Source of the DNA: Phocaeicola sp.
GTDB lineage: Bacteria > Bacteroidota > Bacteroidia > Bacteroidales > Bacteroidaceae
Length of the DNA stretch: 59,409 bases
Reading direction: 5' to 3'
NCBI GenBank assembly: GCA_020026175.1
Contig: JAHHQV010000009.1
Location: 1-59,409 of the forward strand
The stretch's first letter is position 1. Every line of letters begins with the position of its first letter. This document shows, one piece after another, positions 8,260 through 17,563 of the stretch. Position numbers and translations under genes: made by a program. The notes beneath the pieces are model-generated. The model saw nothing but the letters and a program-made list of their open reading frames with translations. It made no database searches and was not told the DNA's origin.

Positions 8260-9147
8260 TTATTTGTCTTTCTTGCCGAAGAGCGAGAAATGTACATATC
8301 GTTTAGGGTGTTCCTGAAGGTCTTTAAGCAACGAAGCGGCATTTGCGGTTGTCTGGTTCAGGTTATCATAAAGACTTGTATCGTTTAGGAGCAGACCTAT
8401 TGTATTGTCTTTTCTGTTCAGCTTTTCTGTAAGAGCATATACATTGTTCAGTGTATTGTCTATCTTGCTTGCAGTAGCTTCGAAATCTATGTTTTTGAGG
8501 TTTCCGCTTATTGTTTTCAAGTCTTCTGTAAGGTCTGTTACATTCTGTGTCAGTTTCGGAATGTCATTTCTCATCAGTGACTCCATATGGCTGCTTGTCC
8601 TGCTTAGTGAAGCGGTTATCATTTCCGTATTTTTAAGAGTGTTTTCTATTGCAGGGCTGCTTAGCAGGGCATTTACAGAAGTTAGTATGGAATCCAGTTT
8701 TGGAAGCATCTTCTCCATTTGAGGCAGTATGTCTTTTTCTGCCTTGCCCATTATGCCGGCATTGGCAAATCCGGAGATTGTATCTCCAGGGTTAATCATT
8801 TTGCTTTCGTTATAGTTCATGATTAGGTTCATCTTTACCGTACCAAGCATTTCTACTATAAGTTCGGCCTTACTGCCTGACGGTATTTTAATGGCGTTGT
8901 CCATGTCTATACCCACAGTGATGTGTCCTGGCTTGTTGAAGTTGTATTGTATGTCTCTTACAATACCAACCTTGAATCCGTTGGCATATACGGGGCTTGA
9001 AAGTGAAAGACCGTTTATGTCAGTAAAGTCTACATGATAGTAGCTTTCCGATTTAAACATGTTTATTCCTTTAAGGTAGTTTATACCAAAGAACAAGATC
9101 AATAATGCAGCTATACCTGCCAATCCTATTTTAAATTCCTTTTTCAT
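8260..9147 (-). CDS. MCE/MlaD-family lipid transport protein
   Basis: This 295-residue protein resembles MlaD, the periplasmic substrate-binding subunit of phospholipid-trafficking ABC systems. A single N-terminal membrane segment (about 8-24) is followed by one MCE domain (about 37-115) containing GLSLSSPVYANGFKVGIV and a VEMLGTVKMNL strand. A long helical tail follows, rich in Asn, Thr and Leu (about 140-285), which in this family forms a tube or shaft. The MlaE/MlaF partner genes are not in this window. It starts 18 bases after the amidase gene on the same strand, so the two envelope genes are probably cotranscribed. Confidence 0.88.
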   Translation of the reverse strand: MKKEFKIGLAGIAALLILFFGINYLKGINMFKSESYYHVDFTDINGLSLSSPVYANGFKVGIVRDIQYNFNKPGHITVGIDMDNAIKIPSGSKAELIVEMLGTVKMNLIMNYNESKMINPGDTISGFANAGIMGKAEKDILPQMEKMLPKLDSILTSVNALLSSPAIENTLKNTEMITASLSRTSSHMESLMRNDIPKLTQNVTDLTEDLKTISGNLKNIDFEATASKIDNTLNNVYALTEKLNRKDNTIGLLLNDTSLYDNLNQTTANAASLLKDLQEHPKRYVHFSLFGKKDK

Positions 9148-9165
9148 ATTCTCGACTTTATTTTG

Positions 9166-10404
9166 TTATCTTTTTGACTTGAATTCTTTAATCGCTGTAT
9201 TTATATTTAATTTCTCTCCGTTCTTGAATGCTATTATAAACGCATCCTTGAATTTGGAGTCTACTTTTCGCCTTTTCAGGTTTAGTATCTTATTGTAGTC
9301 TGTATCTTCGCCATATGTATATTTTATCATTCCTCTTTCTTTGTAGTAACTCACAGGTGACAGTCCTTTCAGAAGTCTGCTGTTGCTAGGTATCACTCTG
9401 TCGGAAGCAAAAATCTGTATTTTGAATATCAGTTCGTTTTCCTTGACCTTGGTCTTTTCCGTGTCAGCGGTCTTTTGTATGGCTTCGCTTTTCACCTCTC
9501 TTCTTCCTGTCTCTTCTTTTGCGGCAGATGATGAAGTGAGGTTTGCATTGCCAGCTCCTTTATAATTGAGGAAGGCTTTGTATATGGCGTTTGCCAGTTC
9601 GCTGCTACCGGCGTCGGATATCAGGTATGCTTCTTCTGCATAGTTAGAAATATATCCCAATTCTATCAATACACTAGGCATTGATGTTTCCCTCAATACA
9701 AGAAATCCTGCCTGATGTACCCCCTTGTCTATTCTTCTGCTATTCTTGAATTGTCTTTGTACGTGTGTGGCAAAGTCAACACTTTGAACCATATTCTTGT
9801 CTTGCATGAATTCAAATATTATGTAGCTTTCAGAAGATTTTGGGTTGAAGCCTGCATATCTTTGCTTATAGTTGTCTTCTATCAAGATTACTGCATTTTC
9901 TTTTTTTGCAACCTCCAGATTTTCTTGTGTTCTGTGTAGCCCTAATGTGTATGTTTCTGCTCCTCTCACACTCGAATTTCTTTGGGCTACCGAATTTGTG
10001 TGTATTGAGATGAACAGATTTGCTTTAGCCTTGTTTGCTATGTCTGCCCTGTCTTTTAGTTGTACAAACTTGTCGGTAGTTCTTGTATAAACAACTTTTG
10101 TGTCTTTACAATTGTTTTCGATAAGTTTTCCCAACTTTAGTGCCACGCTTAGGTTTATGTTCTTTTCCTTGCCTTTTCTTCCTATGGCACCAGGGTCGTG
10201 TCCGCCATGTCCAGCGTCAATGACTACGGTAAAGTTCTTATCCTTTATTTCTGCATTGATGCTTGTAGGCAGAAGTCCGAAAGAAAGTATAATTAAAATC
10301 TTATACAGTACGTCGTTATTTAAATCGGCAAAATCGGAAATGGCATAAATTAGATTCTTGCCTTTTCTGATGATGTATCCTTTTATTACTCTTGAAAGTT
10401 CCAT
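9166..10404 (-). CDS. N-acetylmuramoyl-L-alanine amidase (Amidase_3 family)
   Basis: This zinc amidase cuts the bond between N-acetylmuramic acid and L-Ala in peptidoglycan, typically to split daughter-cell septa. Visible zinc ligands and catalytic residues are His66 (DAGHGGHD), Glu80, His135 (SIHTN) and Glu248 (VLIELGY). A hydrophobic segment at 33-50 ending TSINA looks like a signal peptide, but about 30 residues precede it. The true start may therefore lie downstream of the annotated Met, or the leader is unusually long. A helical linker (270-325) and a small C-terminal domain follow. An EnvC-like activator is encoded at 21280-22593, a likely partner. Confidence 0.93.
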   Translation of the reverse strand: MELSRVIKGYIIRKGKNLIYAISDFADLNNDVLYKILIILSFGLLPTSINAEIKDKNFTVVIDAGHGGHDPGAIGRKGKEKNINLSVALKLGKLIENNCKDTKVVYTRTTDKFVQLKDRADIANKAKANLFISIHTNSVAQRNSSVRGAETYTLGLHRTQENLEVAKKENAVILIEDNYKQRYAGFNPKSSESYIIFEFMQDKNMVQSVDFATHVQRQFKNSRRIDKGVHQAGFLVLRETSMPSVLIELGYISNYAEEAYLISDAGSSELANAIYKAFLNYKGAGNANLTSSSAAKEETGRREVKSEAIQKTADTEKTKVKENELIFKIQIFASDRVIPSNSRLLKGLSPVSYYKERGMIKYTYGEDTDYNKILNLKRRKVDSKFKDAFIIAFKNGEKLNINTAIKEFKSKR

Positions 10405-10510
10405 GAAATAGAATTTTGTCCGAAATTAGTGCTTTTTTCGGACAAAACAAGCCTTAGTTTTAAATTTGTCCTAATTTAATGCGTTTTCGGACAAAATGTA
10501 GAGCCTGGCA
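10405..10510. other. Repeat-bearing start of a debris region (10405-11350)
   Basis: Between the amidase start and the truncated signal peptidase lies AT-rich DNA dominated by the two tandem hairpin units described separately. No intact gene is present from here to 11350; the stretch holds two gene remnants facing away from each other. Confidence 0.6.
10414..10497. repeat. Two tandem stem-loop units with TTTGTCC/GGACAAA arms
   Basis: Unit 1: TTTTGTCCGAAA (10414-10425) and its reverse complement (10436-10447), a perfect 12-base stem with a 10-base loop. Unit 2: ATTTGTCCTAA (from 10464) and TTTCGGACAAAAT (to 10497), the same design with one mismatch. The loops are also related (TTAGTGCTTT and TTAATGCGTT). 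The repeat period is about 50 bases. They might be terminators, binding sites or the end of a mobile element. Confidence 0.8.
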
Positions 10511-10924
10511 TCAAGTTAGAAGTGTAACAAACATCAAAAAACATGTGAGCGTCCATGAATGTCTCAATGAAGCAGACGGAGCTGTAATCAGTAACTTTGT
10601 TGCATCAAATATCTCTATATGGCTCCAGTCGTTTGGATGCGGGAAATTTAACACAACCACATCGTTGCGCTTTATCTTCCTGAATCCCGGCATACGGTAT
10701 ATTTCAGTTTGTTCCAGATTGAGTGATTTGTTCAGGTTGAATAACCGTGCCCCCACAACAAGCTTCCACACCAATACGAAATTCCCCTTTCGGAGCGTGG
10801 GTGACATGGAGTCACTTGGTATCCGGAACGATGCAAACACAAACACCTGTGCCAAAATCCATATCAGGAACAGGCATGTACACACAAAAGTGATATTCGT
10901 TATTATGTCAAACCATCTTTTCAT
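10511..10924 (-). pseudogene. Truncated S26-family signal peptidase I (5' part only)
   Basis: Residues 1-104 look like an ordinary Bacteroidales signal peptidase I: a membrane segment (about 9-31), the catalytic serine in PSDSMSPTL (Ser39), then RMPGF near 77-81 and the strand DVVVLNFPHPNDWSH near 88-102. After HIE the similarity stops and about 33 unrelated residues lead to a stop. The downstream box with the catalytic lysine (usually near K-R-x-x-G-L-P-G-D) is missing, so the product cannot be an active peptidase. The break near 10615 suggests recombination or deletion rather than a point mutation. Housekeeping lepB must be elsewhere. Confidence 0.8.
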
Positions 10925-10951
10925 AATCTCACAACTCTATACTTTCAAAAA

Positions 10952-11350
10952 CGTCAAATAGAGGTAAAATTTGTATATGCTGATACAACAAACTGTATGG
11001 GATGTAAACTGTATCTTGACAGATGGAATATGCTCATAACAGAAATAAGAGATAATAAAGAATTGAAAGATTCTATTTCTTTTGTCTTTTGTTTATTCCC
11101 AAAGGATTTAGAAGATATTATATTTATTCTTGATTGTGATTTACCTGATTATCCAGTTTATATTGATACAAATAACAAAATCGGGGAATTAAACAAATTC
11201 ACATCAGATATGTATTTTCTATTAGACAAAGAAAATAAAGTAGTTTTATCAGGTAGTCCTATTTCTTCAACTGATATTTTTGATTTATATTTTCAAAAAA
11301 TGGAATACAGGTATACCATAAAAAAAGTCTCAACGGCAAACTGCCATTGA
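10952..11350 (+). pseudogene. 5'-truncated thioredoxin-like (redoxin) protein remnant
   Basis: The reading frame stays open upstream of the first ATG (10997), and the homology-like stretch begins near 10952, giving VKFVYADTTNCMGCKLYLDRW. The CxxC (codons at 10994 and 11003) with the following helix, the DYPVYIDTNNKIGEL segment and the FLLDKENKVVLSGSP strand resemble Bacteroides thioredoxin-like proteins found beside S26 peptidase and 6-bladed propeller genes. The expected N-terminal half is absent, where the divergent signal peptidase gene begins. Its last codons run into the terminator hairpin of the opposing gene. Most likely a dead fragment. Confidence 0.6.
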
Positions 11351-11353
11351 GAC
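11320..11353 (-). terminator. Terminator of the acyl-CoA ligase operon
   Basis: On the minus strand GTCTCAATGGCA, a 3-base loop, then TGCCGTTGAGAC (one U-G wobble) is followed by seven T. It lies 37 bases past the stop at 11390. Confidence 0.85.
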
Positions 11354-11389
11354 CTATATAGTAAGCATTTATACAACAAGTCTATATGC

Positions 11390-13042
11390 TTAAACTATTT
11401 CTATGCCTCTCTGTCTGCAAAGTTCCATACCTATATCCTTAAATTTGAATTTCTGAATTTTCCCGCTTCCTGTAAGAGGAAAACTATCAACAAAGAATAT
11501 ATATTTAGGTATCTTATATCGGGCTATCTTACCCATACAGAATTCACGGACATCAAATTCTTTTATATCACATCCTTCATGAGGTATGATAAACGCACCT
11601 ACAACTTCTCCATATCTCTTTGACGGGATACCTGCAACCTGTACATCTTTTACCCCAGGCATCTGATAAAGGAACTCTTCTATCTCACGAGGATAAATGT
11701 TTTCTCCTCCTCGTATAATCATATCCTTAATACGACCTGTTATTCTGAAATTTCCGTCTTCATCCTTAACACCCAAATCTCCGGTATGCAAGAATCCATT
11801 TTTGTCTATCACTTCTGCTGTGGCCTGAGGATTTTTATAATATCCATGCATTGTATTATATCCTCTATTACACATTTCGCCTTGAACACCAACAGGACAT
11901 TCCTCACCTGTTTCCGGGTCTAATACCTTCACCTCGGTAAACTCGAATTCATATCCCACCGTTTTGCAACGGACATCAAAAGAATCGTCTATTCTGGTAT
12001 GAGTCATTCCTGGAGAAGCCTCAGTCAAGCCGTACACACTTGTCACCTTCATAAACATCTTCTCTTCTACCTGACGCATTAATTCTACAGGACAAAGAGA
12101 ACCAGCCATAATTCCTGTACGAAGACTTGACAAGTCGAACATGTCGAACATCGGGTGATGCAATTCTGCTATAAACATTGTAGGTACACCATAAAGGGCT
12201 GTACATCTTTCTTTATGAACAGAAGCAAGTACCAACAACGGATCAAACCTTTCGAGCATTACCTGAGTACATCCATGCGTAAGACAGTTCATTGTAGCAA
12301 GAACAACGCCAAAGCAGTGAAACAATGGTACACATACACAAAGCTTGTCCTTGTCGGTAAATTTCATATGCTCGCCTGTGAGGTATCCATTGTTCGTTAT
12401 ATTATAATGACTCAACATTACACCTTTAGGGAAACCTGTTGTTCCGGATGTGTACTGCATATTCACCGTATCATGACATGAAACCTTTTTCTTGGCTTCA
12501 ACCAATATTTCATCATCTATATTATTTCCAAGAAGCAGGAGCTCTGAAGTGTTATACATTCCACGATACTTTTCCTGACCGATATATACGACATTACGCA
12601 TAACAGGAAATTTATTGCTCTTCATATGACCACGACTGAAAGTCTTCAATTCGGGAAGCATCTTGTAAGTCATCTCCACAAAATTGCTGTCTTTTTCGCC
12701 ATTTACAATACAAAGTGTATGCATGTCGGAGTTTTGGCACAGGTATTCCAGTTCGGCCTGCTTATAGTTGGTATTTACAGTAACGGCTACTGCTCCTATT
12801 TTAGCACAGGCATAAAGTATAGTCAACCAATCAGGAACATTATTTGCCCAAATTCCAACATTGGTACCTTTTTCTACACCAATAGCCATAAGACCTTTTG
12901 CCATATTGTCAACCCTGCGATTGAACTGGCTCCAGGTAAACCTCAGATTACGATCAGAGTATACTATATATTCTTTATCAGGAGTTACCTCAGCCCAATG
13001 CTCAAGCCATTCTCCCAAAGTTCTTTCCGATAATTGCAGCAT
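11390..13042 (-). CDS. AMP-dependent acyl-CoA synthetase/ligase (long-chain fatty acid type)
   Basis: This enzyme activates a carboxylic acid, probably a fatty acid, to its CoA thioester via an acyl-AMP. It shows the P-loop-like motif YTSGTTGFPKG (about 197-207), the GYNTMHGYY region, HTGDLG, the hinge RIKDMIIRGGENIYP, and the C-terminal catalytic lysine in LTGSGKIQK. I took the ATG at 13042 (550 residues). A longer reading to 13114 would overlap the regulator gene and adds only hydrophobic, non-family residues. It starts 10 bases after the XRE-cupin gene and shares its operon, so it is probably controlled by that regulator. The exact chain-length preference is not readable. Confidence 0.9.
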   Translation of the reverse strand: MLQLSERTLGEWLEHWAEVTPDKEYIVYSDRNLRFTWSQFNRRVDNMAKGLMAIGVEKGTNVGIWANNVPDWLTILYACAKIGAVAVTVNTNYKQAELEYLCQNSDMHTLCIVNGEKDSNFVEMTYKMLPELKTFSRGHMKSNKFPVMRNVVYIGQEKYRGMYNTSELLLLGNNIDDEILVEAKKKVSCHDTVNMQYTSGTTGFPKGVMLSHYNITNNGYLTGEHMKFTDKDKLCVCVPLFHCFGVVLATMNCLTHGCTQVMLERFDPLLVLASVHKERCTALYGVPTMFIAELHHPMFDMFDLSSLRTGIMAGSLCPVELMRQVEEKMFMKVTSVYGLTEASPGMTHTRIDDSFDVRCKTVGYEFEFTEVKVLDPETGEECPVGVQGEMCNRGYNTMHGYYKNPQATAEVIDKNGFLHTGDLGVKDEDGNFRITGRIKDMIIRGGENIYPREIEEFLYQMPGVKDVQVAGIPSKRYGEVVGAFIIPHEGCDIKEFDVREFCMGKIARYKIPKYIFFVDSFPLTGSGKIQKFKFKDIGMELCRQRGIEIV

Positions 13043-13052
13043 AAGATTTTTT

Positions 13053-13631
13053 TTAAATAGGTGTATATATAACAGCAAGAATCCTAGCAGCCTGTCCTTT
13101 ATACGAATGTACATGATGCGGAACTATAGAGTCGTAATAGATTGTATCTCCTTCATTCAACACATATGTGTTTTTCCCATAACTGATTTCTATAGCTCCA
13201 TTCATGACCATTATAAATTCTTCGCCTTCGTGTGCCGACTGGGCAAATTCTGCCACTCCATTTTCTTCTATATCTATAATAAACGGTTCCATGTGTCTGT
13301 CAGTCTTGCTCTTGGACAATGAGTGATAATGCATATGCAAACGAGAATCTGTTGCATTATTGGTAAAACTTATCGTATCATCAGCATCACCTTTACGGCA
13401 TACTACAGGTCCTACTTCTCCATCTATTTCATCAAGAAAAGTACCAAGGCGCACACCCAAGGCACGGGCTATCTTGATAAGTGGAGCCAGCGAAGGTATG
13501 TCTTTATTTTCTTCTATACGTGTTATCTGATCAACCGTAAGGCCGGCAGCTATCGACAATTCCTCTATTGTTATATCTCTAGTTGTTCTGAATGATTTAA
13601 TTTTCTCTCCTATGACATTTGTATAATCCAT
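13053..13631 (-). CDS. XRE-family transcriptional regulator with C-terminal cupin domain
   Basis: This 192-residue protein pairs an N-terminal Cro/C1-type helix-turn-helix (about 8-62, with TIEELSIAAGLTVDQITRIE) with a cupin barrel (about 120-190, with HEGEEFIMVMNG and VPHHVHSY). Proteins of this build sense a small ligand with the cupin and control adjacent genes. Its neighbour is an acyl-CoA ligase 10 bases downstream, so it may sense a fatty acid or acyl-CoA and regulate its own operon; this is inference. A -7 box (TATATTTG, 13672-13665) lies 34 bases upstream of the ATG without a good -33. Confidence 0.88.
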   Translation of the reverse strand: MDYTNVIGEKIKSFRTTRDITIEELSIAAGLTVDQITRIEENKDIPSLAPLIKIARALGVRLGTFLDEIDGEVGPVVCRKGDADDTISFTNNATDSRLHMHYHSLSKSKTDRHMEPFIIDIEENGVAEFAQSAHEGEEFIMVMNGAIEISYGKNTYVLNEGDTIYYDSIVPHHVHSYKGQAARILAVIYTPI

Positions 13632-13731
13632 TATATATGTTTTTTATTTATAAGTTCAACTACGCAAATATACAGAAAATACTATAAATATACATTTTTC
13701 TATAATATTTTCACCTAATACAATTACAAAA

Positions 13732-15648
13732 TCATTCTTTAATAAACAAAACACCATCTTTTTGATGTATAAACTCTTCTGACAACAGATACGACATGAC
13801 CTTTGTTATCTGAGTTCTATCCAATGAATTATCAAACTCTTGTATTTTTGATACTAATTGAGAAGATGTCAGTTTTTCTACAGTAAGTAAGTCTTCTATT
13901 TTATCCCTTACTCTTTCAAAAGAACATTGTTTCAAACCTGCTGAATGAGAAGAAAGGCAAACATCACACTGCCCGCAATTATGCTGATTTTTTTCTCCAA
14001 AATAAAGAAGAAGCATCCTGCTACGGCATTTATCATCCGAATTGACATAATCCATCATTGCCTCTATACGACGTATATAACTCGCCTTCCTGTCATCGTA
14101 TACTTCTTTCGAGAAAAAAAGACGTTTCATTTCCTGTCGTTCACGCGTGTATATTATATAAGGGGTTTTCTTTCCTGGTATATAATGTATAATGCGTCTC
14201 TGTGTCAAAGCTATAAGAATATCATATATCTGCTGCCGTGTAAGCCCGGTTCTGACAGACAGTGTATCTTCACTTATAAATGCATACTCGGTGAAAAGTC
14301 CTGTATATGAACGCAAAATCACATTCAACAATTTTTCCGCATCCGGACTTGCTTCATGTATTCTATATAGTTCTTCTTTGGTAAGAGTAAACATCAGACG
14401 CGAATTATTATCCTGTTCATCTGTATACTCAATATAGCCCGCCCTTGTAAGAATTTTCAAAGCACTGTCTACTTGTATAGGAAAATGCTTGAAGTTTCGA
14501 CAAAACTCTTCTATATTAAATTCACGCACACACCCCAATCCATCTCCCATAGCCATCTGATAGTAGTAGTTGATGTGTTCATAAACTTCACGTATGTAGT
14601 CTTTTTCTGGAAAAGTGTCACTGACTCTTTTCTTCAAAGTCACTTTATCACTTTTTGAATACAGAAGTACAGCATATGATTTCAGTCCGTCTCTGCCAGC
14701 ACGACCTGCCTCTTGAAAATATGCCTCCAGAGAATCTGGAATATCCATGTGAACAACAACTCTCACATCGGGCTTGTCAATTCCCATACCAAATGCATTC
14801 GTTGCCACCATCACACGAAACTCTCCTGTCTGCCATTTTTTTTGTCTTTCATCTTTTGCATCGTTACTCAATCCAGCATGATAAAAAGTAGAAGTAATGT
14901 CATTCTGATTTAAAAGCAGAGAAATTTCCTTTGTTCTTTTCCTGTTCCGAGTATAGACTATAGCCGAACCTTTCACACTATTCAGTATATGAAGGAGTTC
15001 ATTAGTCTTGTTTTCCGTCTTTCTTACTATATAGGCAAGATTCTTTCTTTCAAAGCTCATACGGAATACATTCTCTTCTCTGAAAGACAACCTGCTTTGA
15101 ATGTCCTTCACCACCTCAGCAGTGGCAGTAGCCGTAAGAGCCAATATCGGAATATCAGGCAACAAATTTCTTATTTCTGAAATTTTGAGATAAGAAGGTC
15201 GAAAATCATATCCCCACTGAGATATACAATGTGACTCATCTACAGTAATAAGACTTATTTTCATTTTATTCAACTTAACACGGAATATTTCTGTATCAAG
15301 TCTTTCAGGAGAAATATAAAGGAACTTATAATCTCCAAATATACAATTTTCCAAAGCTATCACAATCTCTTCACGAGTCATACCCGAATATATGGCAACA
15401 GCTTTTATACCTCTATCACGAAGGTTTCTCACCTGGTCCTTCATAAGAGCTATAAGAGGGGTTATGACTATACACAACCCCTCTTGTGCCATAGCAGGAA
15501 CTTGGAAAGTTATAGATTTTCCACCACCAGTAGGCATCAATCCAAGAGTATCCTTTCCACTACCTATGCTATTGATTATATCTTCCTGTATTCCTCGGAA
15601 ATTGTCATACCCCCAATATTTCTTTAATATTTCCCGGTAGTCTGTCAT
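13732..15648 (-). CDS. recQ: ATP-dependent DNA helicase RecQ
   Basis: RecQ is a 3'-5' DNA helicase acting in recombination and replication-fork repair. The 638 residues show Walker A PTGGGKS (39-45), the DESH box (137-140) followed by the aromatic-rich loop CISQWGYDFRPS, motif VI QEAGRAGRDG, and a RecQ zinc-binding region with cysteines near 550-577 (NCGQCDVC). A winged-helix RQC part ends the protein. A clear HRDC domain is not seen, which is common in shorter RecQ forms. The recJ stop and the recQ ATG abut (TAAATG), so translation of the two repair genes is probably coupled. Confidence 0.95.
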   Translation of the reverse strand: MTDYREILKKYWGYDNFRGIQEDIINSIGSGKDTLGLMPTGGGKSITFQVPAMAQEGLCIVITPLIALMKDQVRNLRDRGIKAVAIYSGMTREEIVIALENCIFGDYKFLYISPERLDTEIFRVKLNKMKISLITVDESHCISQWGYDFRPSYLKISEIRNLLPDIPILALTATATAEVVKDIQSRLSFREENVFRMSFERKNLAYIVRKTENKTNELLHILNSVKGSAIVYTRNRKRTKEISLLLNQNDITSTFYHAGLSNDAKDERQKKWQTGEFRVMVATNAFGMGIDKPDVRVVVHMDIPDSLEAYFQEAGRAGRDGLKSYAVLLYSKSDKVTLKKRVSDTFPEKDYIREVYEHINYYYQMAMGDGLGCVREFNIEEFCRNFKHFPIQVDSALKILTRAGYIEYTDEQDNNSRLMFTLTKEELYRIHEASPDAEKLLNVILRSYTGLFTEYAFISEDTLSVRTGLTRQQIYDILIALTQRRIIHYIPGKKTPYIIYTRERQEMKRLFFSKEVYDDRKASYIRRIEAMMDYVNSDDKCRSRMLLLYFGEKNQHNCGQCDVCLSSHSAGLKQCSFERVRDKIEDLLTVEKLTSSQLVSKIQEFDNSLDRTQITKVMSYLLSEEFIHQKDGVLFIKE

Positions 15649-17370
15649 TTAAAATCCACTTGGTTTTATATCTTCTATCTGTAGCTGAATATCTCCTTTC
15701 TTGTGAGTATTCTCTTCTATTGTATAACAGATATTAAAAGAATGTTTTGACTTTATATATCTCGCTTGCGAACTCTGACCAAAAGCAATGCCATTCATCA
15801 CATTGTTCGACTTATTGTCTACAAGTTCCAGCTTAATATGTTCCTGTTCTCTTCCTACAACCTTACTTGTACCATAATCAAAGACATTGAAAGTTGCAAA
15901 TACAGGTTTATGATTGTCAGGACCAAAAGGATTGAATTTTTTCAAGTCAAAAAAGAATTTAGGAGTTATATCCCTAAAGTCAAGCTGGGCATCAATATCT
16001 ATAGTGGCATCAGTCTGTTCAGGAAGGATATGGTCTGTTACGTATTCTTCAAATCTTCTTGTAAATTCGTCTACATTTTCAACTTTCATAGACAGTCCTG
16101 CAGCATACGTATGCCCACCAAAATTTTCAAGCAAATCACGACAGTTTTCTATAGCACTATATACATCGAATCCAGATACAGAACGTGCAGACCCTGTGGC
16201 CAATCCTTCCGTCCTTGTAAGTACTATTGCAGGGCGATAATATATTTCAGTAAGCCTTGAAGCAACTATCCCTATCACACCTTTATGCCACGACTCGTTG
16301 TATATCACTATAGTTCTTCTTTCGGAAAGGTTTTCAAGAGACTCTACTATTTTATTGGCCTCCTCTGTCATGCTTTTGTCGAGATCTTTTCTCAACTCAT
16401 TATAATTATTGATACGATAAGCCTTTTCGTGAGCAAGGTTATAATCCTTTTCTATAAGAAGATCTACCGCTTCCTTACCTTTCTGCACTCTGCCAGAAGC
16501 ATTGATTCTAGGTCCTATTTTAAAGACTATATCGCTCATGTTTATATCCTTTTCGGATAGTCCACACACATCCACAATAGCCTTAAGTCCCATACTGGGA
16601 TTAGCATTAAGCTGCCTTAATCCATAATATGCAAGTATCCTGTTTTCTCCCATTACAGGAACTATATCGGAAGCTATACTTACTGCCACCAAATCAAGAA
16701 GAGGTGTCAATTGATGAATTTCAATTCCATTATTCTGTGCAAAAGCCTGCATCAGTTTAAATCCGACACCACATCCTGAAAGATGTTCATAAGGATAAGT
16801 AGAATCTGTTCTTTTAGGGTTTAGTATTGCCGCTGCATCAGGCAATACTTCATCAGGCACATGATGGTCACAGATAATAAAATCTATGCCTTTTTCCTTG
16901 GCATAAGCTATTTCCTTGACCGCCTTGATACCACAATCAAGCACAATTACAAGCTTGACATCTGTTTCATAAGCATAGTCAACACCTTTTATAGTTACTC
17001 CATAACCTTCATTATATCTATCCGGAATATAATAATCTATATTTGAATAAAACTGTTGAAGGAATTTATATACCAATGCAACAGCTGTAGTACCGTCGAC
17101 ATCATAATCTCCATAAACAAGGATACGTTCCTTCCGTCCCATAGCCTTATTAAGACGTTCTACGGCCGTTTGCATGTCGTTCATAAGAAAAGGATCATGC
17201 AAATCCTGCATCTGAGGACGGAAAAACTTCTTCACTTCTTCGGATGTAGAAATCCCTCTCCGTTGCAACAGATGGCAAAGGATAGGACTTATTCCTATTT
17301 CTTTGGACAATGCCCTAGCGCTTTCTCTTTGTTCTTGGGTTGGAGTCTGATAATTCCATTTATATTTCAT
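15649..17370 (-). CDS. recJ: Single-stranded-DNA-specific exonuclease RecJ
   Basis: RecJ degrades single-stranded DNA 5' to 3' in recombination and mismatch repair. The 573 residues carry the DHH phosphoesterase motifs YGDYDVDGTT (Asp88, Asp90, Asp92) and CDHH (168-170), the INASGR motif, the DHHA1 signature GGHTYAAG, and a C-terminal OB-fold part. It is the first gene of a recJ-recQ pair, with recQ starting on the base after its stop codon, an arrangement that suits enzymes thought to act together on the same DNA ends. No clear promoter box could be assigned upstream. Confidence 0.96.
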   Translation of the reverse strand: MKYKWNYQTPTQEQRESARALSKEIGISPILCHLLQRRGISTSEEVKKFFRPQMQDLHDPFLMNDMQTAVERLNKAMGRKERILVYGDYDVDGTTAVALVYKFLQQFYSNIDYYIPDRYNEGYGVTIKGVDYAYETDVKLVIVLDCGIKAVKEIAYAKEKGIDFIICDHHVPDEVLPDAAAILNPKRTDSTYPYEHLSGCGVGFKLMQAFAQNNGIEIHQLTPLLDLVAVSIASDIVPVMGENRILAYYGLRQLNANPSMGLKAIVDVCGLSEKDINMSDIVFKIGPRINASGRVQKGKEAVDLLIEKDYNLAHEKAYRINNYNELRKDLDKSMTEEANKIVESLENLSERRTIVIYNESWHKGVIGIVASRLTEIYYRPAIVLTRTEGLATGSARSVSGFDVYSAIENCRDLLENFGGHTYAAGLSMKVENVDEFTRRFEEYVTDHILPEQTDATIDIDAQLDFRDITPKFFFDLKKFNPFGPDNHKPVFATFNVFDYGTSKVVGREQEHIKLELVDNKSNNVMNGIAFGQSSQARYIKSKHSFNICYTIEENTHKKGDIQLQIEDIKPSGF

Positions 17371-17493
17371 TATATATATTTTTTCTTTCTCATATTGTGT
17401 ATCTTCAGGATATTAAAGAATATCCTTACTTATAGATTTCCATAATAATATGGAATAAAGATTTCACTTGTAAAGTTATGAAAAAGAAAGAAT

Positions 17494-17531
17494 AAAAAAG
17501 TCGGTTTCGTATAAAAAATAACGAAACCGAC
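17494..17531 (-). terminator. Terminator of the C1B peptidase gene
   Basis: GTCGGTTTCGT (17500-17510) and its reverse complement (17521-17531) form an 11-base perfect stem. On the minus strand a T run follows (17499-17494). It starts 33 bases past the gene's stop. Confidence 0.85.
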
Positions 17532-17563
17532 TCAATATTATCTAAAATCAGTCTATATAAGAA

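Noticed and set aside
10405..10640. Possible insertion sequence remnant
   Set aside because: The repeats resemble element ends, but no transposase-like reading frame or target duplication is visible, so I call them only repeats.
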